From contig DAJW01000119.1 in the NCBI GenBank assembly GCA_002496485.1, forward strand, positions 1 to 34,900: DNA of 34,900 bases, given 5' to 3'. Shown here piece after piece: positions 17,263 to 25,929 of the stretch. This DNA is from Euryarchaeota archaeon UBA36 (lineage in GTDB: Archaea; Thermoplasmatota; Poseidoniia; Poseidoniales; Thalassarchaeaceae). A program made the position numbers and the translations under genes. The notes under the pieces were generated by a model that did not search any database, was not told where the DNA came from, and saw only the letters and a program-made list of their open reading frames with translations. The first letter of the stretch is position 1. Each line of letters starts with the position of its first letter.

Positions 17263-18955
17263 AAAAATACCAACTCTAGCCGATACAGTATGGACCAGAC
17301 TCGATAGAAAAGCGGGAGCAATTATTGAATTAACTGCTAGACAATTAAGAAATCGAATATCTACTTGGGTAGTACTCGGTATGGGAATGGCTCTAATGGC
17401 ATTATTATTGCTGTTCTATGTAGATTCGATTAGACAATCATTTGAACCGATTGATAATGATGGCGACAGTGTCGATGAAGATAATGATGGCTACCCATTA
17501 GGTCAAGAATTGAAGTATGGAACTAGTGATTTCGATGCATCGTCTTATCCTGGCTCTGGTTTTTATATTCCTGAAGATGAGATTGACTGGAACGATGATA
17601 CCAGATCATTTTATGGAAATAAAACTTGGAATGGAGCGGCATTTTTCGAGTATGAATGGATTGATTACTCATATAGCGGAGATTGGTGGGATGAAATAGT
17701 AGATTGGGAATCGGAAATATCCACATGCCCTGATGGGCAAGTATTCATCGATTGGCAACCAAGATATGCTGAGGCATGCATAGTGGCCGATGATGAATAT
17801 TTCATTTACGGGAAGTGGAAAGGAAAAGGTCGAGCCACCGTTCCTGAGGATTGGGAACTTCGATGGGGATATTATTCACAATCATTCGATGTAGTTCCAG
17901 ATCCACCTGAGATGTATATCGATGAAGATGATATTGATTGCTTTGATACAGACGGAAATAGGGTCGATTGTCCATCCGGAACAAAATTAGGCGGATCACA
18001 TGGATTCGACAATGATGGAGACTGCTTAAGAGATGGATATCAATTTTCAGAAAACTATGGCTTCATCTATGATTATAACTATTATCAATTTCAAGATGAT
18101 AGAAATGGAAATGGAGTTAGATGTGATGTTTATTGGTATGTGGATGCAGACGGAAATGAAGTTATGGGCATTTCTGCGGATGATAATGTAGATGAGGATC
18201 CAGATGATGAAAGATATGTGGGTGAATTAAGTCATAGAACATTCATAATTGGCGTAGGTAAGATGGCATTTATCATACTATTAGGACTCTTCATTCCTTT
18301 ATTTCTTTCTTTGGGCCTTGTTAGGGATGAAACTGAAAATGGAACTTTACATTTCTTATTATCAAAACCTATTCATAGAGGGGAATTCATTCTATATCGA
18401 TTACTAGGATATCTAGCAATTGTTGCATCTTATGTAATAGTTTTAGCGTTAGTCGTCGGACTAATTACAGCTACTTTAGGCCCAGGAGATCAGTTTTTTA
18501 GATTCTCAGACTTACCAGTATGGCTAGGAATAGGAATTTCAACTACGTTTGTACTAGCAGCATATGGTGCATTATTCAATACAATGGGACTAATTTCACC
18601 AAAATATGGCGTTTATTTTTGTATAATTTTCGGAATTTGGGAATTTATGATGGGGACATTTTCTATAATTAACCCCAATTGGACAGTCTCTAGTATTTCA
18701 ATTACTCATTGGGCTTTACAAATGATTGATGCAATTGTTTTGATGGCTTGGCCAGATACTTTACAGTGGGCAGAAATAGGCGAGGCCTTCAATATTGAAA
18801 CCGGCCTTTCTTTTTTCTGGCATCCACCGGTCCATACTTTAGGCACCCAGTCTCCGGGAGTAGCGTTATTAATTAGCACAATAGTTCTATTGTTAGTCTC
18901 ATTCTCTATGATAGGAATTGGCCAATCAGTATTTAGCAAGAGGGAAATAATGTGA
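17255..18955 (+). CDS. ABC-2 type permease with Asp-rich ectodomain (second)
   Basis: Membrane subunit of 566 residues. One N-terminal helix (about 34-57) is followed by about 270 residues of acidic, Trp/Tyr-rich sequence, then a C-terminal block of about six helices. The ectodomain starts with a DNDGDSVDEDNDG stretch and later has DNDGDCLRDG and DDRNGNGVRCD, all resembling calcium-binding thrombospondin type 3 or dockerin loops; it contains several Cys. The coupling segment VRDETENGTLHFLLSKPIHR is typical of ABC-2 permeases. This start was chosen over 17246 on ribosome-site spacing. The ectodomain may capture or hand over an exported envelope substrate; that is inference. Confidence 0.85.
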   Translation: MDKKIPTLADTVWTRLDRKAGAIIELTARQLRNRISTWVVLGMGMALMALLLLFYVDSIRQSFEPIDNDGDSVDEDNDGYPLGQELKYGTSDFDASSYPGSGFYIPEDEIDWNDDTRSFYGNKTWNGAAFFEYEWIDYSYSGDWWDEIVDWESEISTCPDGQVFIDWQPRYAEACIVADDEYFIYGKWKGKGRATVPEDWELRWGYYSQSFDVVPDPPEMYIDEDDIDCFDTDGNRVDCPSGTKLGGSHGFDNDGDCLRDGYQFSENYGFIYDYNYYQFQDDRNGNGVRCDVYWYVDADGNEVMGISADDNVDEDPDDERYVGELSHRTFIIGVGKMAFIILLGLFIPLFLSLGLVRDETENGTLHFLLSKPIHRGEFILYRLLGYLAIVASYVIVLALVVGLITATLGPGDQFFRFSDLPVWLGIGISTTFVLAAYGALFNTMGLISPKYGVYFCIIFGIWEFMMGTFSIINPNWTVSSISITHWALQMIDAIVLMAWPDTLQWAEIGEAFNIETGLSFFWHPPVHTLGTQSPGVALLISTIVLLLVSFSMIGIGQSVFSKREIM

Positions 18956-20157
18956 GTAGTAATTTGAGTGATTACCCAGACAAATTCGGTGGAGATTTTT
19001 CATCTCTTTGGAAACTAGATGTAATGCCACCTATTCACCGTCTTTCGTGGTGGTGGTATTGGGTAATAATTTTCATTCCAGACCCCAATAATCCTAAGAG
19101 ATCAAGGCAATTAATGACTTTATGGTCAACTAAGGAAACTGAAGCAATTCGAGTAAGTGGCTATTGGTGGAAACCAGGATCTAGGATGTACAAAGATGAA
19201 AATGAAGGTTTCGTAATTCCTGGAATGGTTTGTGCATGGTGGTATGATGGTGAGAATATGTTCGAACCAATGACCATGAAAGAATGCCGAATGGGAGTTT
19301 TTCCAGATACTCACCCACTATATCCGGGAGAAGGTACTGGAGAAGGGGCCGGGGCAATTGTACCTTTGAATAGAGAAGATATGTCTTTTGGAATGAGGCC
19401 AGGTAATTCTTCATTTTGGCTTAGAGTTTCCAGTGATCAGGAATCTAGAACTAAGGGAGCTCCATCTATTTTTGAAGCTGAATTAACGCCATGGTGGGGT
19501 CCACCAAGTTCTCTAACTTACAAAAATAATATTCTTTTGGCAAATGGTATGGGTTATGATATTTTGAGACTTCAAGGGACGCTATGCAAAATTAAAGTAG
19601 ACGATGAAGAATTCCATGGTTCAGCTTATTTTCAGAAAGTTACTGTTCAGTCTCCCGCATTTCCATGGTTTTGGGGAATGCTCCATTTCAACGATGGATC
19701 TTACATAGATTGGTTCATGCCCCATGTTTCACCTCTATGCACTACCATTGATGATATACCTTGGAAAAGAAGAGATTTCATTCGATCGCCCAATATTGGA
19801 TCTGGCATTTTTCACGATAGGAAGTTGGATAGAACTGAAAATTTTGAAAAATGTGAAGTCGAACTAACAGAATCCGACGAAGGACTTAGAGATGAAATGG
19901 GCAATCTATTACCAAAGTTCAGAGTAAGAATTTGGAATCCCCAAACGAAAATTTCTATTGCAGTAAAAGCTGTAAGCAGAGCCAGATGGACTTTTGACCA
20001 ACCCACTAGAGGTGGAATGGTAAGCCATTTAACTTACAATGAATATCCATTTGAAGTTGAAGGAATTAGAATTGAAGATGATACTGGAGTTAGAAATTTA
20101 GAAGATTATGAGTGGATCCATGGAAATGCAGAACATGCTTGGGGAATTTTGCATTAG
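18952..20157 (+). CDS. unknown protein, possibly CrtC/AttH lipocalin-like
   Basis: A 401-residue protein without signal peptide or clear membrane helix, last gene of the ABC operon. It begins at a GTG overlapping the permease stop by four bases. It is rich in Trp and Tyr, with WWWYWVIIFIPD near the N-terminus, a central GSAYFQKVTVQSPAFPWFWG and a C-terminal block ending HGNAEHAWGILH. The pattern of two beta-rich halves with a Trp-rich centre recalls hydroxyneurosporene synthase/AttH (CrtC-like) lipocalin-fold proteins, which bind or hydrate hydrophobic molecules. The similarity is by eye and weak. The context suggests it modifies or carries the transported substrate. Confidence 0.7.
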   Translation: MSSNLSDYPDKFGGDFSSLWKLDVMPPIHRLSWWWYWVIIFIPDPNNPKRSRQLMTLWSTKETEAIRVSGYWWKPGSRMYKDENEGFVIPGMVCAWWYDGENMFEPMTMKECRMGVFPDTHPLYPGEGTGEGAGAIVPLNREDMSFGMRPGNSSFWLRVSSDQESRTKGAPSIFEAELTPWWGPPSSLTYKNNILLANGMGYDILRLQGTLCKIKVDDEEFHGSAYFQKVTVQSPAFPWFWGMLHFNDGSYIDWFMPHVSPLCTTIDDIPWKRRDFIRSPNIGSGIFHDRKLDRTENFEKCEVELTESDEGLRDEMGNLLPKFRVRIWNPQTKISIAVKAVSRARWTFDQPTRGGMVSHLTYNEYPFEVEGIRIEDDTGVRNLEDYEWIHGNAEHAWGILH

Positions 20158-20210
20158 AGTAATTTAATTACCAGTAATCTCATGAAGGCACTCACTTTCG
20201 CAAAGTAATA

Positions 20211-21161
20211 ATGGATGAGTTTATTGCTAAGTTCAAGTCCAAGGTTAATGACGATTTAATTCGTTCAAATTTTCCAGAAATCACTGATTCAGAAACTCCA
20301 GTTTGGCACGGAAGCCCATCCACCATTTCTATGGCCGATAGGTATATTCTTGCTATGGTCGTTTTTTCAGTTCATGTAATTTTCTTTTTCGGAGAGTGGT
20401 TCGAAAACCCAGAAAATTCTACTAATAATCAACTAATATCTGTTATAATAAGATTAGTTGATTTTACAGGAATTTTCGGTTTCGTTTTCATTATGCTATT
20501 GCTTACAAAGCTTAACCATTATGCAAATTTTTCTACATCTGGCAGATGGACTACCATCTTCTTATTTTTTTCAGGAATTTTTCCATTGTTATGGCAGCTA
20601 CTAGATTTTATCGAATGGATTTCTGGGTTTTTGGATTTCGGCATCACCAACCCACTGCCAAATTGGAATCTACTTTGGTTCCTTCCACTCGGCATTACTT
20701 CTTCATCAATAATGATAATATTCACTATTCTTTATCAGAAATCGTTTCAATATGCAATAACCGATAAACGAATTCATATTCGTAAACAGTTTCTATATTT
20801 CGACACTAGTGTCCACGGAATTTCCCTACAAAAAGTTGAGAACTTGAAAGCTGATCCAACAATATTAGGTAAAATATTCGGTTTTGGAAATGTGCATATA
20901 GTCACAGGTTCTGGAGTTGGATTACAAGTGGAATCATTAGGAGTTTCAGTCGGAATTTCAGATGACGGAGAAGATGAAAATACTCATACAGGAATTAGAA
21001 GATTTTTTTCTATTCTTTTTGGATGGTTATCCATACAAAGATCTAGGAATGTAATGGCCACCGATCCTTCAAACTGCCTCTATGGAATAAAAAAACCCAT
21101 GGAAAAATACAGATTAATCAATGAACTAATGGATAAAAATGTAGGTTCAGTTATTGAATAA
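20211..21161 (+). CDS. membrane protein with bacterial-type PH domain (bPH2)
   Basis: A 316-residue membrane protein. About four transmembrane helices (roughly 43-62, 78-100, 113-133 and 150-172) are followed by a DUF304/bPH2-type module: YAITDKRIHIR, then SVHGISLQKVENLKADPTILGKIFGFGNVHIV (about 183-240). Such domains are found in YdbS/YdbT-like membrane proteins of poorly known function. A Gly/Asp-rich insert (GISDDGEDEN) separates this from a basic C-terminal part. It starts 53 bases after the ABC operon and may be read through from it. Confidence 0.75.
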   Translation: MDEFIAKFKSKVNDDLIRSNFPEITDSETPVWHGSPSTISMADRYILAMVVFSVHVIFFFGEWFENPENSTNNQLISVIIRLVDFTGIFGFVFIMLLLTKLNHYANFSTSGRWTTIFLFFSGIFPLLWQLLDFIEWISGFLDFGITNPLPNWNLLWFLPLGITSSSIMIIFTILYQKSFQYAITDKRIHIRKQFLYFDTSVHGISLQKVENLKADPTILGKIFGFGNVHIVTGSGVGLQVESLGVSVGISDDGEDENTHTGIRRFFSILFGWLSIQRSRNVMATDPSNCLYGIKKPMEKYRLINELMDKNVGSVIE

Positions 21162-21247
21162 TTGTTATCATTAATTCCTAATAATTCTAACATTTCATCC
21201 GCACCGTTCATAAACAGAACCCATCCACTTCGAATCGAGGAATAGTA

Positions 21248-21793
21248 ATGACAGAAGTAGATCTGATGACTCAAGCAGCACAATGTATAACCCAGGGAGA
21301 TTACATGGGGGCAATGACAATTTTTGAAGGCCATATAAAGGAAAATCCTGATGACCCTATGGGCTATCATGGTTGGGCTGAGTCCGCACTATTCGAAATC
21401 CAAGAAAATGGAAACTTCGATGAAAAAGGAAATGATAGAATAAATGAAGGGCAAGTTCAAGGTTATTTCAAAAAAGCAGCTGCCTTAGATCCAGATAGTA
21501 CTGAGTTTCAAGCGGCATATGCAAATGCACTAATAGAATTCGATAGAATTCCTATGGCAATTAGAGAATTAAAGAAATTAAAGGAACTAGGAGATTCTTC
21601 AGATGATTTCGATGTTACTCAGGACTTATATCAGGCGGCTAAAATGCTAATTGATAATATTGATTTCAAGACTAATTTTGATCGTAGTGAAATGTTCGCC
21701 AAACAATTTTTACCTACTGCCGTAGAGTTTGCACTTTTGGGGATGGGTTTCACTTCGGCAGAAGAAGCTCTCGAGTACTTACAGACTGAGTAA
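21248..21793 (+). CDS. TPR-like protein
   Basis: An acidic helical protein of 181 residues with tetratricopeptide-like repeats, for example GDYMGAMTIFEGHIKENPDDPMGYHGWAE (about 17-45) and a second unit around YFKKAAALDPDSTEFQAAYANALIEF. The family function is protein-protein scaffolding; the partner is unknown. It ends one base before the truA start, so the two are probably co-translated. The upstream spacer (21162-21247) shows no strong promoter. Confidence 0.75.
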   Translation: MTEVDLMTQAAQCITQGDYMGAMTIFEGHIKENPDDPMGYHGWAESALFEIQENGNFDEKGNDRINEGQVQGYFKKAAALDPDSTEFQAAYANALIEFDRIPMAIRELKKLKELGDSSDDFDVTQDLYQAAKMLIDNIDFKTNFDRSEMFAKQFLPTAVEFALLGMGFTSAEEALEYLQTE

Positions 21794-21794
21794 T

Positions 21795-22685
21795 ATGGTT
21801 AAATCGGTAGGCAGTAGTCGCTACCTAATATCGATTGGCTATCACGGTGATGCATTTCATGGCTCTCAAATTCAACCAGATGTAAGGACTGTAGAAGGAT
21901 CCCTCGTACAAGCCCTAAAGAGACTAAAATGGTGGAATAAAAACTGCCTTGAACTTTCAAGTAGAACCGATTCGGGTGTTAGAGTTAGGATGAATTTAGC
22001 AAGAATCGATTTGCCCTCAGCCGTCTCATCAGTGATTAAGGAAAAATCATTAGTTAGAGCTCTAAATGATCATCTACCAGTGGGAATGACAGTCATTTCC
22101 GCGAGAAAAGTCAATCAAAACACTAGAGTTAGATTCGCATACTTTAGACATTACCTATATCGATTAGATATGATAGAGGAATGGCCCGAAAATGTTAGTA
22201 ACTCTCAAATTAGCGAAGCATGCTCAATTTTTGAGGGAACTCATAATTTCTCCAATCTTTCAAAATTTGAAGAAGACAAAGATCCGGTTAGGACAGTAGA
22301 TGAGTGTATACCATGGATTCATTCTGGTACGGTAATCGGTTTTTCAATTAAGGCTCAATCTTTTCTATGGAATCAAGTTAGAAGAATTGCTTCAGCCTTA
22401 TCCGGGATAGCAAGTGGCAGAATTTCAATGGAAGAACTAAAGTCTGCATTATGTGAACCAGAAAAGAAAGTAGATTTTGGGAGAGCAATTTCAGATGGAC
22501 TAATTCTATGGGCGATTAATCATCCAGATTTTCTATTAGATGAAGATAAAGTATTCCCAAGTGATAATTTATTTTCGATAAGAAATCATAAAACTAGGGA
22601 CTATAGGAGATGGATTTCTCTATGTAATTTCGAAATGAGCTCGTTAATTGAGAGAGAATGGCTCCAACTAATCAATTCAGATTAA
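21795..22685 (+). CDS. truA: tRNA pseudouridine synthase A
   Basis: Converts uridines at tRNA positions 38-40 to pseudouridine. The 296-residue protein has the N-terminal YHGDAFHGSQIQPDVRTVEG block and the catalytic SRTDSGVRV with Asp59, then the later FSIKAQSFLWNQVRRI and GLILW-type segments of the TruA fold. The ATG at 21795 gives the family-standard N-terminus (YLISIGYHGDAFHGSQ); a longer open frame from 21729 overlaps the TPR gene and is rejected. The 3' end overlaps the convergent ribK gene by 14 bases. Confidence 0.93.
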   Translation: MVKSVGSSRYLISIGYHGDAFHGSQIQPDVRTVEGSLVQALKRLKWWNKNCLELSSRTDSGVRVRMNLARIDLPSAVSSVIKEKSLVRALNDHLPVGMTVISARKVNQNTRVRFAYFRHYLYRLDMIEEWPENVSNSQISEACSIFEGTHNFSNLSKFEEDKDPVRTVDECIPWIHSGTVIGFSIKAQSFLWNQVRRIASALSGIASGRISMEELKSALCEPEKKVDFGRAISDGLILWAINHPDFLLDEDKVFPSDNLFSIRNHKTRDYRRWISLCNFEMSSLIEREWLQLINSD

Positions 22686-23106
22686 TTTCAACCATGTCTC
22701 CGTCTTTGCATGGTAAAATCTCTCGTAAAAAAGACTTTGAGATAACTTCTGCTATTTTAGTATGCCTTGTCAAATCCGGAATCAATAGGGCGCATTCAAA
22801 TTCCTGACCTCCCTGCTTCGAGATTGTACCTTTGAATGCAGTTGCTCCACCAAAGGATTTCCCATCCCTTTCGAATCCATTAATTTTAGAAAATCTAATC
22901 GATTCTTGAAAATCTCCTTCTTCTAGTCCCGATAAAATCCTAAGTCCATAATAGTCGTCTAAACTTTGTGTATCCAAATCTACATTTAGAGTTCCCGGCC
23001 ACGCTCCCGAACCAAGAATCAATTTGAATTGATTCTGGTAATGATTCTGAGACATGAAAACATGAGCTCTACCCAGGCCACTCGACACAACTCCGAACAG
23101 GCGCAT
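22672..23106 (-). CDS. ribK: CTP-dependent riboflavin kinase (archaeal RibK)
   Basis: Archaeal enzyme that phosphorylates riboflavin to FMN using CTP. The fold signature is present: GVVSSGLGRAHVFM, then SGAWPGTLNVDLD (the GTLN motif that helps bind substrate), FGGATAFKG and LIPDLTRHTKIAEVISKSFLREIL with the terminal DGDMVEINL. About 144 residues is normal for the family. ATG at 23106 is preferred because an AGG lies eight bases upstream; a GTG two codons earlier (23112) is possible. FMN from this enzyme would supply flavoproteins such as the acyl-CoA dehydrogenase via FAD. Confidence 0.92.
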   Translation of the reverse strand: MRLFGVVSSGLGRAHVFMSQNHYQNQFKLILGSGAWPGTLNVDLDTQSLDDYYGLRILSGLEEGDFQESIRFSKINGFERDGKSFGGATAFKGTISKQGGQEFECALLIPDLTRHTKIAEVISKSFLREILPCKDGDMVEINLN

Positions 23107-23147
23107 GCCCACCGCCTAGGATGACACTTCATAATTGTCCGCATCTA

Positions 23148-23996
23148 TCACAATGAAAAAGTAGAACCTTGTGAAGCTACTCCCCAGCCCATTGAATTGA
23201 TTTTTTTACGTTGATCCGAAGACTCTTCATTAGCAGGATTAGTATGATTTAGATGAATAAAATATATTTCCGGATCGCCAAATCTCCTTTTTCCAAGAAG
23301 CTCCAGAGATTCAGAGATAGTTGGATGTGGAATTTTCTCTATTTTTCTATTTTTTAATTCATTTTTATCCCAAAAAGTTCCATCAATCAATGCAATGTTA
23401 ACTCTTATCTTTTTTAGAAAATCTCTAATATTCTTAGCCCCAATTTCATTCAATGTTTCACTCCATGAATCATGATCTGGTAGGAAGAGTAGTGCTTTTT
23501 TTGGACCTCTAATTATAACCGCATGTGTATCCGTTTCTTCATCTCTGTGAGGAACTTTCAAAAATTCAATGTAAAATCCACAGCCATTGGTTGGTTCCAC
23601 TTCATGGTTAGGAGATAATTCATGACAGATAAATGATTTAACTAACTCCCTTTTTGTAAGAAAATTAATAACTTTTTTACTCGAAATCAAAGGTATTTCT
23701 TTCACGTCCATCACTTCTTTGCCAAACAAACCCAATCCATCAATATGGCCCAAGTGACCGTGAGTAATAATTATCGAATCAGGCTTTCTAAGAAAAGATG
23801 GGCCATAAATATCAGATACGATTTTTAATTGCTCAGATAATTTCCTACTCACTTCAATCAAATGGAAACTATTGTCAACTCCAATAATTCCACAAGAAAC
23901 TGGAAACATCCTCAAATCCAAATTTTCATGCGCATTCAAGCATGTTCTGCAATTACAACCCGCTTGCGGGATTCCACCATCCTGAGCAATACCCAA
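23148..23996 (-). CDS. metallo-beta-lactamase fold hydrolase, PqqB-like
   Basis: Metallo-hydrolase fold protein of 282 residues close to the PqqB family. The N-terminus GIAQDGGIPQAGCNCRTC carries the CxC-x2-C site of that family. The metal motif reads THGHLGHIDGL instead of the usual HxHxDH, as in PqqB-like members outside PQQ operons. FLPDHDSW and the C-terminal IHLNHTNPAN are also family features. No PQQ synthesis genes are nearby, so a role in PQQ is not supported; the substrate is unknown. The start is uncertain: TTG at 23996 cuts into the first strand, and the frame stays open upstream through GTA and ATT codons to a stop at 24021-24023. Confidence 0.85.
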   Translation of the reverse strand: MGIAQDGGIPQAGCNCRTCLNAHENLDLRMFPVSCGIIGVDNSFHLIEVSRKLSEQLKIVSDIYGPSFLRKPDSIIITHGHLGHIDGLGLFGKEVMDVKEIPLISSKKVINFLTKRELVKSFICHELSPNHEVEPTNGCGFYIEFLKVPHRDEETDTHAVIIRGPKKALLFLPDHDSWSETLNEIGAKNIRDFLKKIRVNIALIDGTFWDKNELKNRKIEKIPHPTISESLELLGKRRFGDPEIYFIHLNHTNPANEESSDQRKKINSMGWGVASQGSTFSL

Positions 23997-24070
23997 AATC
24001 GATACATTAATTCCCTTAATTCAAGGCCCCCCCGGAAAGGTGTAAACTATATTATTGATTTAAATATCCC

Positions 24071-24080
24071 TTTAAATATA
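24071..24080 (+). promoter_or_regulatory. TATA-like element upstream of acyltransferase-like gene
   Basis: TTTAAATATA lies about 50 bases before the ATG at 24124, which would place transcription start near 24100 and leave a leader of about 20 bases. It is in the 127-base divergent spacer shared with the PqqB-like gene. Confidence 0.4.
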
Positions 24081-24123
24081 GAAACTATTATTCGTGCATC
24101 GCTCTTAACCATGTAAGATTATT

Positions 24124-25887
24124 ATGGAAAATTCAGCCATTGAAACCCTTTATCGGCCAAAAAGATATGCTTCAATAGACTTCCTTAGAGGTATGGCAAT
24201 ACTAACAATGCTATTACTTCATACAGTTATGGATACGTTTGAAGTTGATAGATATGTGAATGAATTGAGCAATATCAGCTCCATAAATTTACTAGCACTT
24301 CTAATTATGCCATATTTAGGCGGATTAGCTGGATTATTCCTAATGACATCAGCAACTGGAAATATGATAGGAATGAGAAAAAATCTAGAAAAGGGGCAAT
24401 CTCCAAATTCTGTAATTAGGAAGCAAGTGGTTGGCGGAGCTCTAATAATAATTTTTGCACACTTTGGTGAGGCTTTCTTAGGCTATCATGGTGGTTTTGG
24501 TCAGGTGACAAAAAATCTGAATAATATCCCCGGTATTTTATCAGGAGAAGTTGTTATTCATCACTGGAGGACTCAAGGCTATCATTTTGAAACACTCCAT
24601 ACTATTGGATGGTGTGTTTTAGTTAATGGAGCGATTCAAGGTATGATTTCAAAGAGATTTGATTTATCTACTGATTCAAGAACAGTAATTAGAATTTATT
24701 TCTTGATGGCAGGAGTGGTATTGCTCACTACTCCAATAGTTTGGGCTGCTGTTGAGGCACTAATTCCCGGATATCCATGGGGGATTAACGGAGATGAAGC
24801 CATGTGGAGGGTGGTAATTGGGGAATCTCCGCCACAAGATTATATCATTTATCTATTCATAAACCCCCTAGCGGCTGAAGTAGAACCAATTTTCCCATAT
24901 CTTGCGACTAGCTTTATTGGAAGTATTATCGGAATATATATGTCCAATCCGAAAGAATTAGATTTCGATAAATCATTTGTAAAGAAATTTTTCTGGGTTG
25001 GAACACTCTGCTTCTTTGTAGGATTTATTGGAGTTGGTATAGTTCTAGGCGATCTTGGGGACTTTGATGCAGCAATTGATAAGTACAGAACTATCTATAA
25101 TCATAGAGCGTGGGTTCCTGAAAAGGGACTTACAGCTTTAGGGGGTTCTGGTTGGTTCTGGCAATTCATGACTCTAAATGGTATGACAGTAATGATTACA
25201 ATGACTGTAATTAGAATTTCAGAATTTAGAGGTAAAGGAGAACAATTCGCCAAAGCTACACAATTCGTAAGAAGATTCGGCTTTATTGCCTTCACGATAT
25301 ATATTACTCAATGGGTGTACTATATTATGCAGTTCTTTGTTTCTTCAGTTTATCCAGACTATACATTCTTCGGAGAAAATGTTACTGTAGATGCCTATAG
25401 TAGAATGCCATGGCCAGGAGTTTGGGCCATTGTAATTCTAACAATTTTAACTTTCCATTTCATAATGAAGGCATGGGAGAAGAAGGGATACGTAGGATCA
25501 TTTGAGTGGATGATAATTACTCTTTCAGGATTATTCTCTCCAGTGAGGAAACAGGTTGCAAATCCCGATTCAAGCCAAGATAAATGGTGGCAGTCTGGAA
25601 TGTTGAATGTCGATGGTATATTTTACAACCCTGAATGGCAGAATTTCCCTGTAGATGACATAATCCAAGAAGAAAGAAGATTAATTAGAAATTATTCTAT
25701 TGCTGGATTCTTTGTGGCTCCATTTTCATTCATAGCATTCTTAATTGCTAGAGATTTTGAGAAGGATAATCCTTCAGAAGATATTAAAAATCTGAAAAAT
25801 GCTAGCATTGCTGGAATCATCTTCTTCGTAATTTGGTTTTTAGCTCTGAATATATTTTCACTTAGTGATTTTGGAATTGAACTCTGA
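24124..25887 (+). CDS. multi-pass membrane protein, acyltransferase-like (DUF1624/DUF418/HGSNAT type)
   Basis: A 587-residue integral membrane protein with about ten or more helices. The opening SIDFLRGMAILTMLLLHTVMD is the R-x-x-D/x-LRG signature shared by membrane acyltransferases, including heparan-alpha-glucosaminide N-acetyltransferase-like (DUF1624) and DUF418 proteins. GGLAGLFLMTSATGN (about 67-81) and the conserved His in HHWRTQGYHFETLHTIGW (about 140-158) support that assignment. A likely role is acylating an envelope glycan or lipid; the acceptor is unknown. The C-terminal 100 residues add a cytoplasmic segment and two further helices. Confidence 0.7.
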   Translation: MENSAIETLYRPKRYASIDFLRGMAILTMLLLHTVMDTFEVDRYVNELSNISSINLLALLIMPYLGGLAGLFLMTSATGNMIGMRKNLEKGQSPNSVIRKQVVGGALIIIFAHFGEAFLGYHGGFGQVTKNLNNIPGILSGEVVIHHWRTQGYHFETLHTIGWCVLVNGAIQGMISKRFDLSTDSRTVIRIYFLMAGVVLLTTPIVWAAVEALIPGYPWGINGDEAMWRVVIGESPPQDYIIYLFINPLAAEVEPIFPYLATSFIGSIIGIYMSNPKELDFDKSFVKKFFWVGTLCFFVGFIGVGIVLGDLGDFDAAIDKYRTIYNHRAWVPEKGLTALGGSGWFWQFMTLNGMTVMITMTVIRISEFRGKGEQFAKATQFVRRFGFIAFTIYITQWVYYIMQFFVSSVYPDYTFFGENVTVDAYSRMPWPGVWAIVILTILTFHFIMKAWEKKGYVGSFEWMIITLSGLFSPVRKQVANPDSSQDKWWQSGMLNVDGIFYNPEWQNFPVDDIIQEERRLIRNYSIAGFFVAPFSFIAFLIARDFEKDNPSEDIKNLKNASIAGIIFFVIWFLALNIFSLSDFGIEL

Positions 25888-25929
25888 TTTTTCCGATGAA
25901 ACAATGAACGATGCCCGCCTCAGGCAGTC

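Noticed and set aside
21729..21794. Upstream extension of the truA frame, starting inside the TPR gene
   Set aside because: The extra 22 residues overlap a well-supported gene and are not part of the TruA fold; ATG at 21795 matches the family.
24025..24035. GC-rich GGCCCCCCCGG tract in an AT-rich spacer
   Set aside because: It is short, with no repeat partner or hairpin, and is not enough to call an element.
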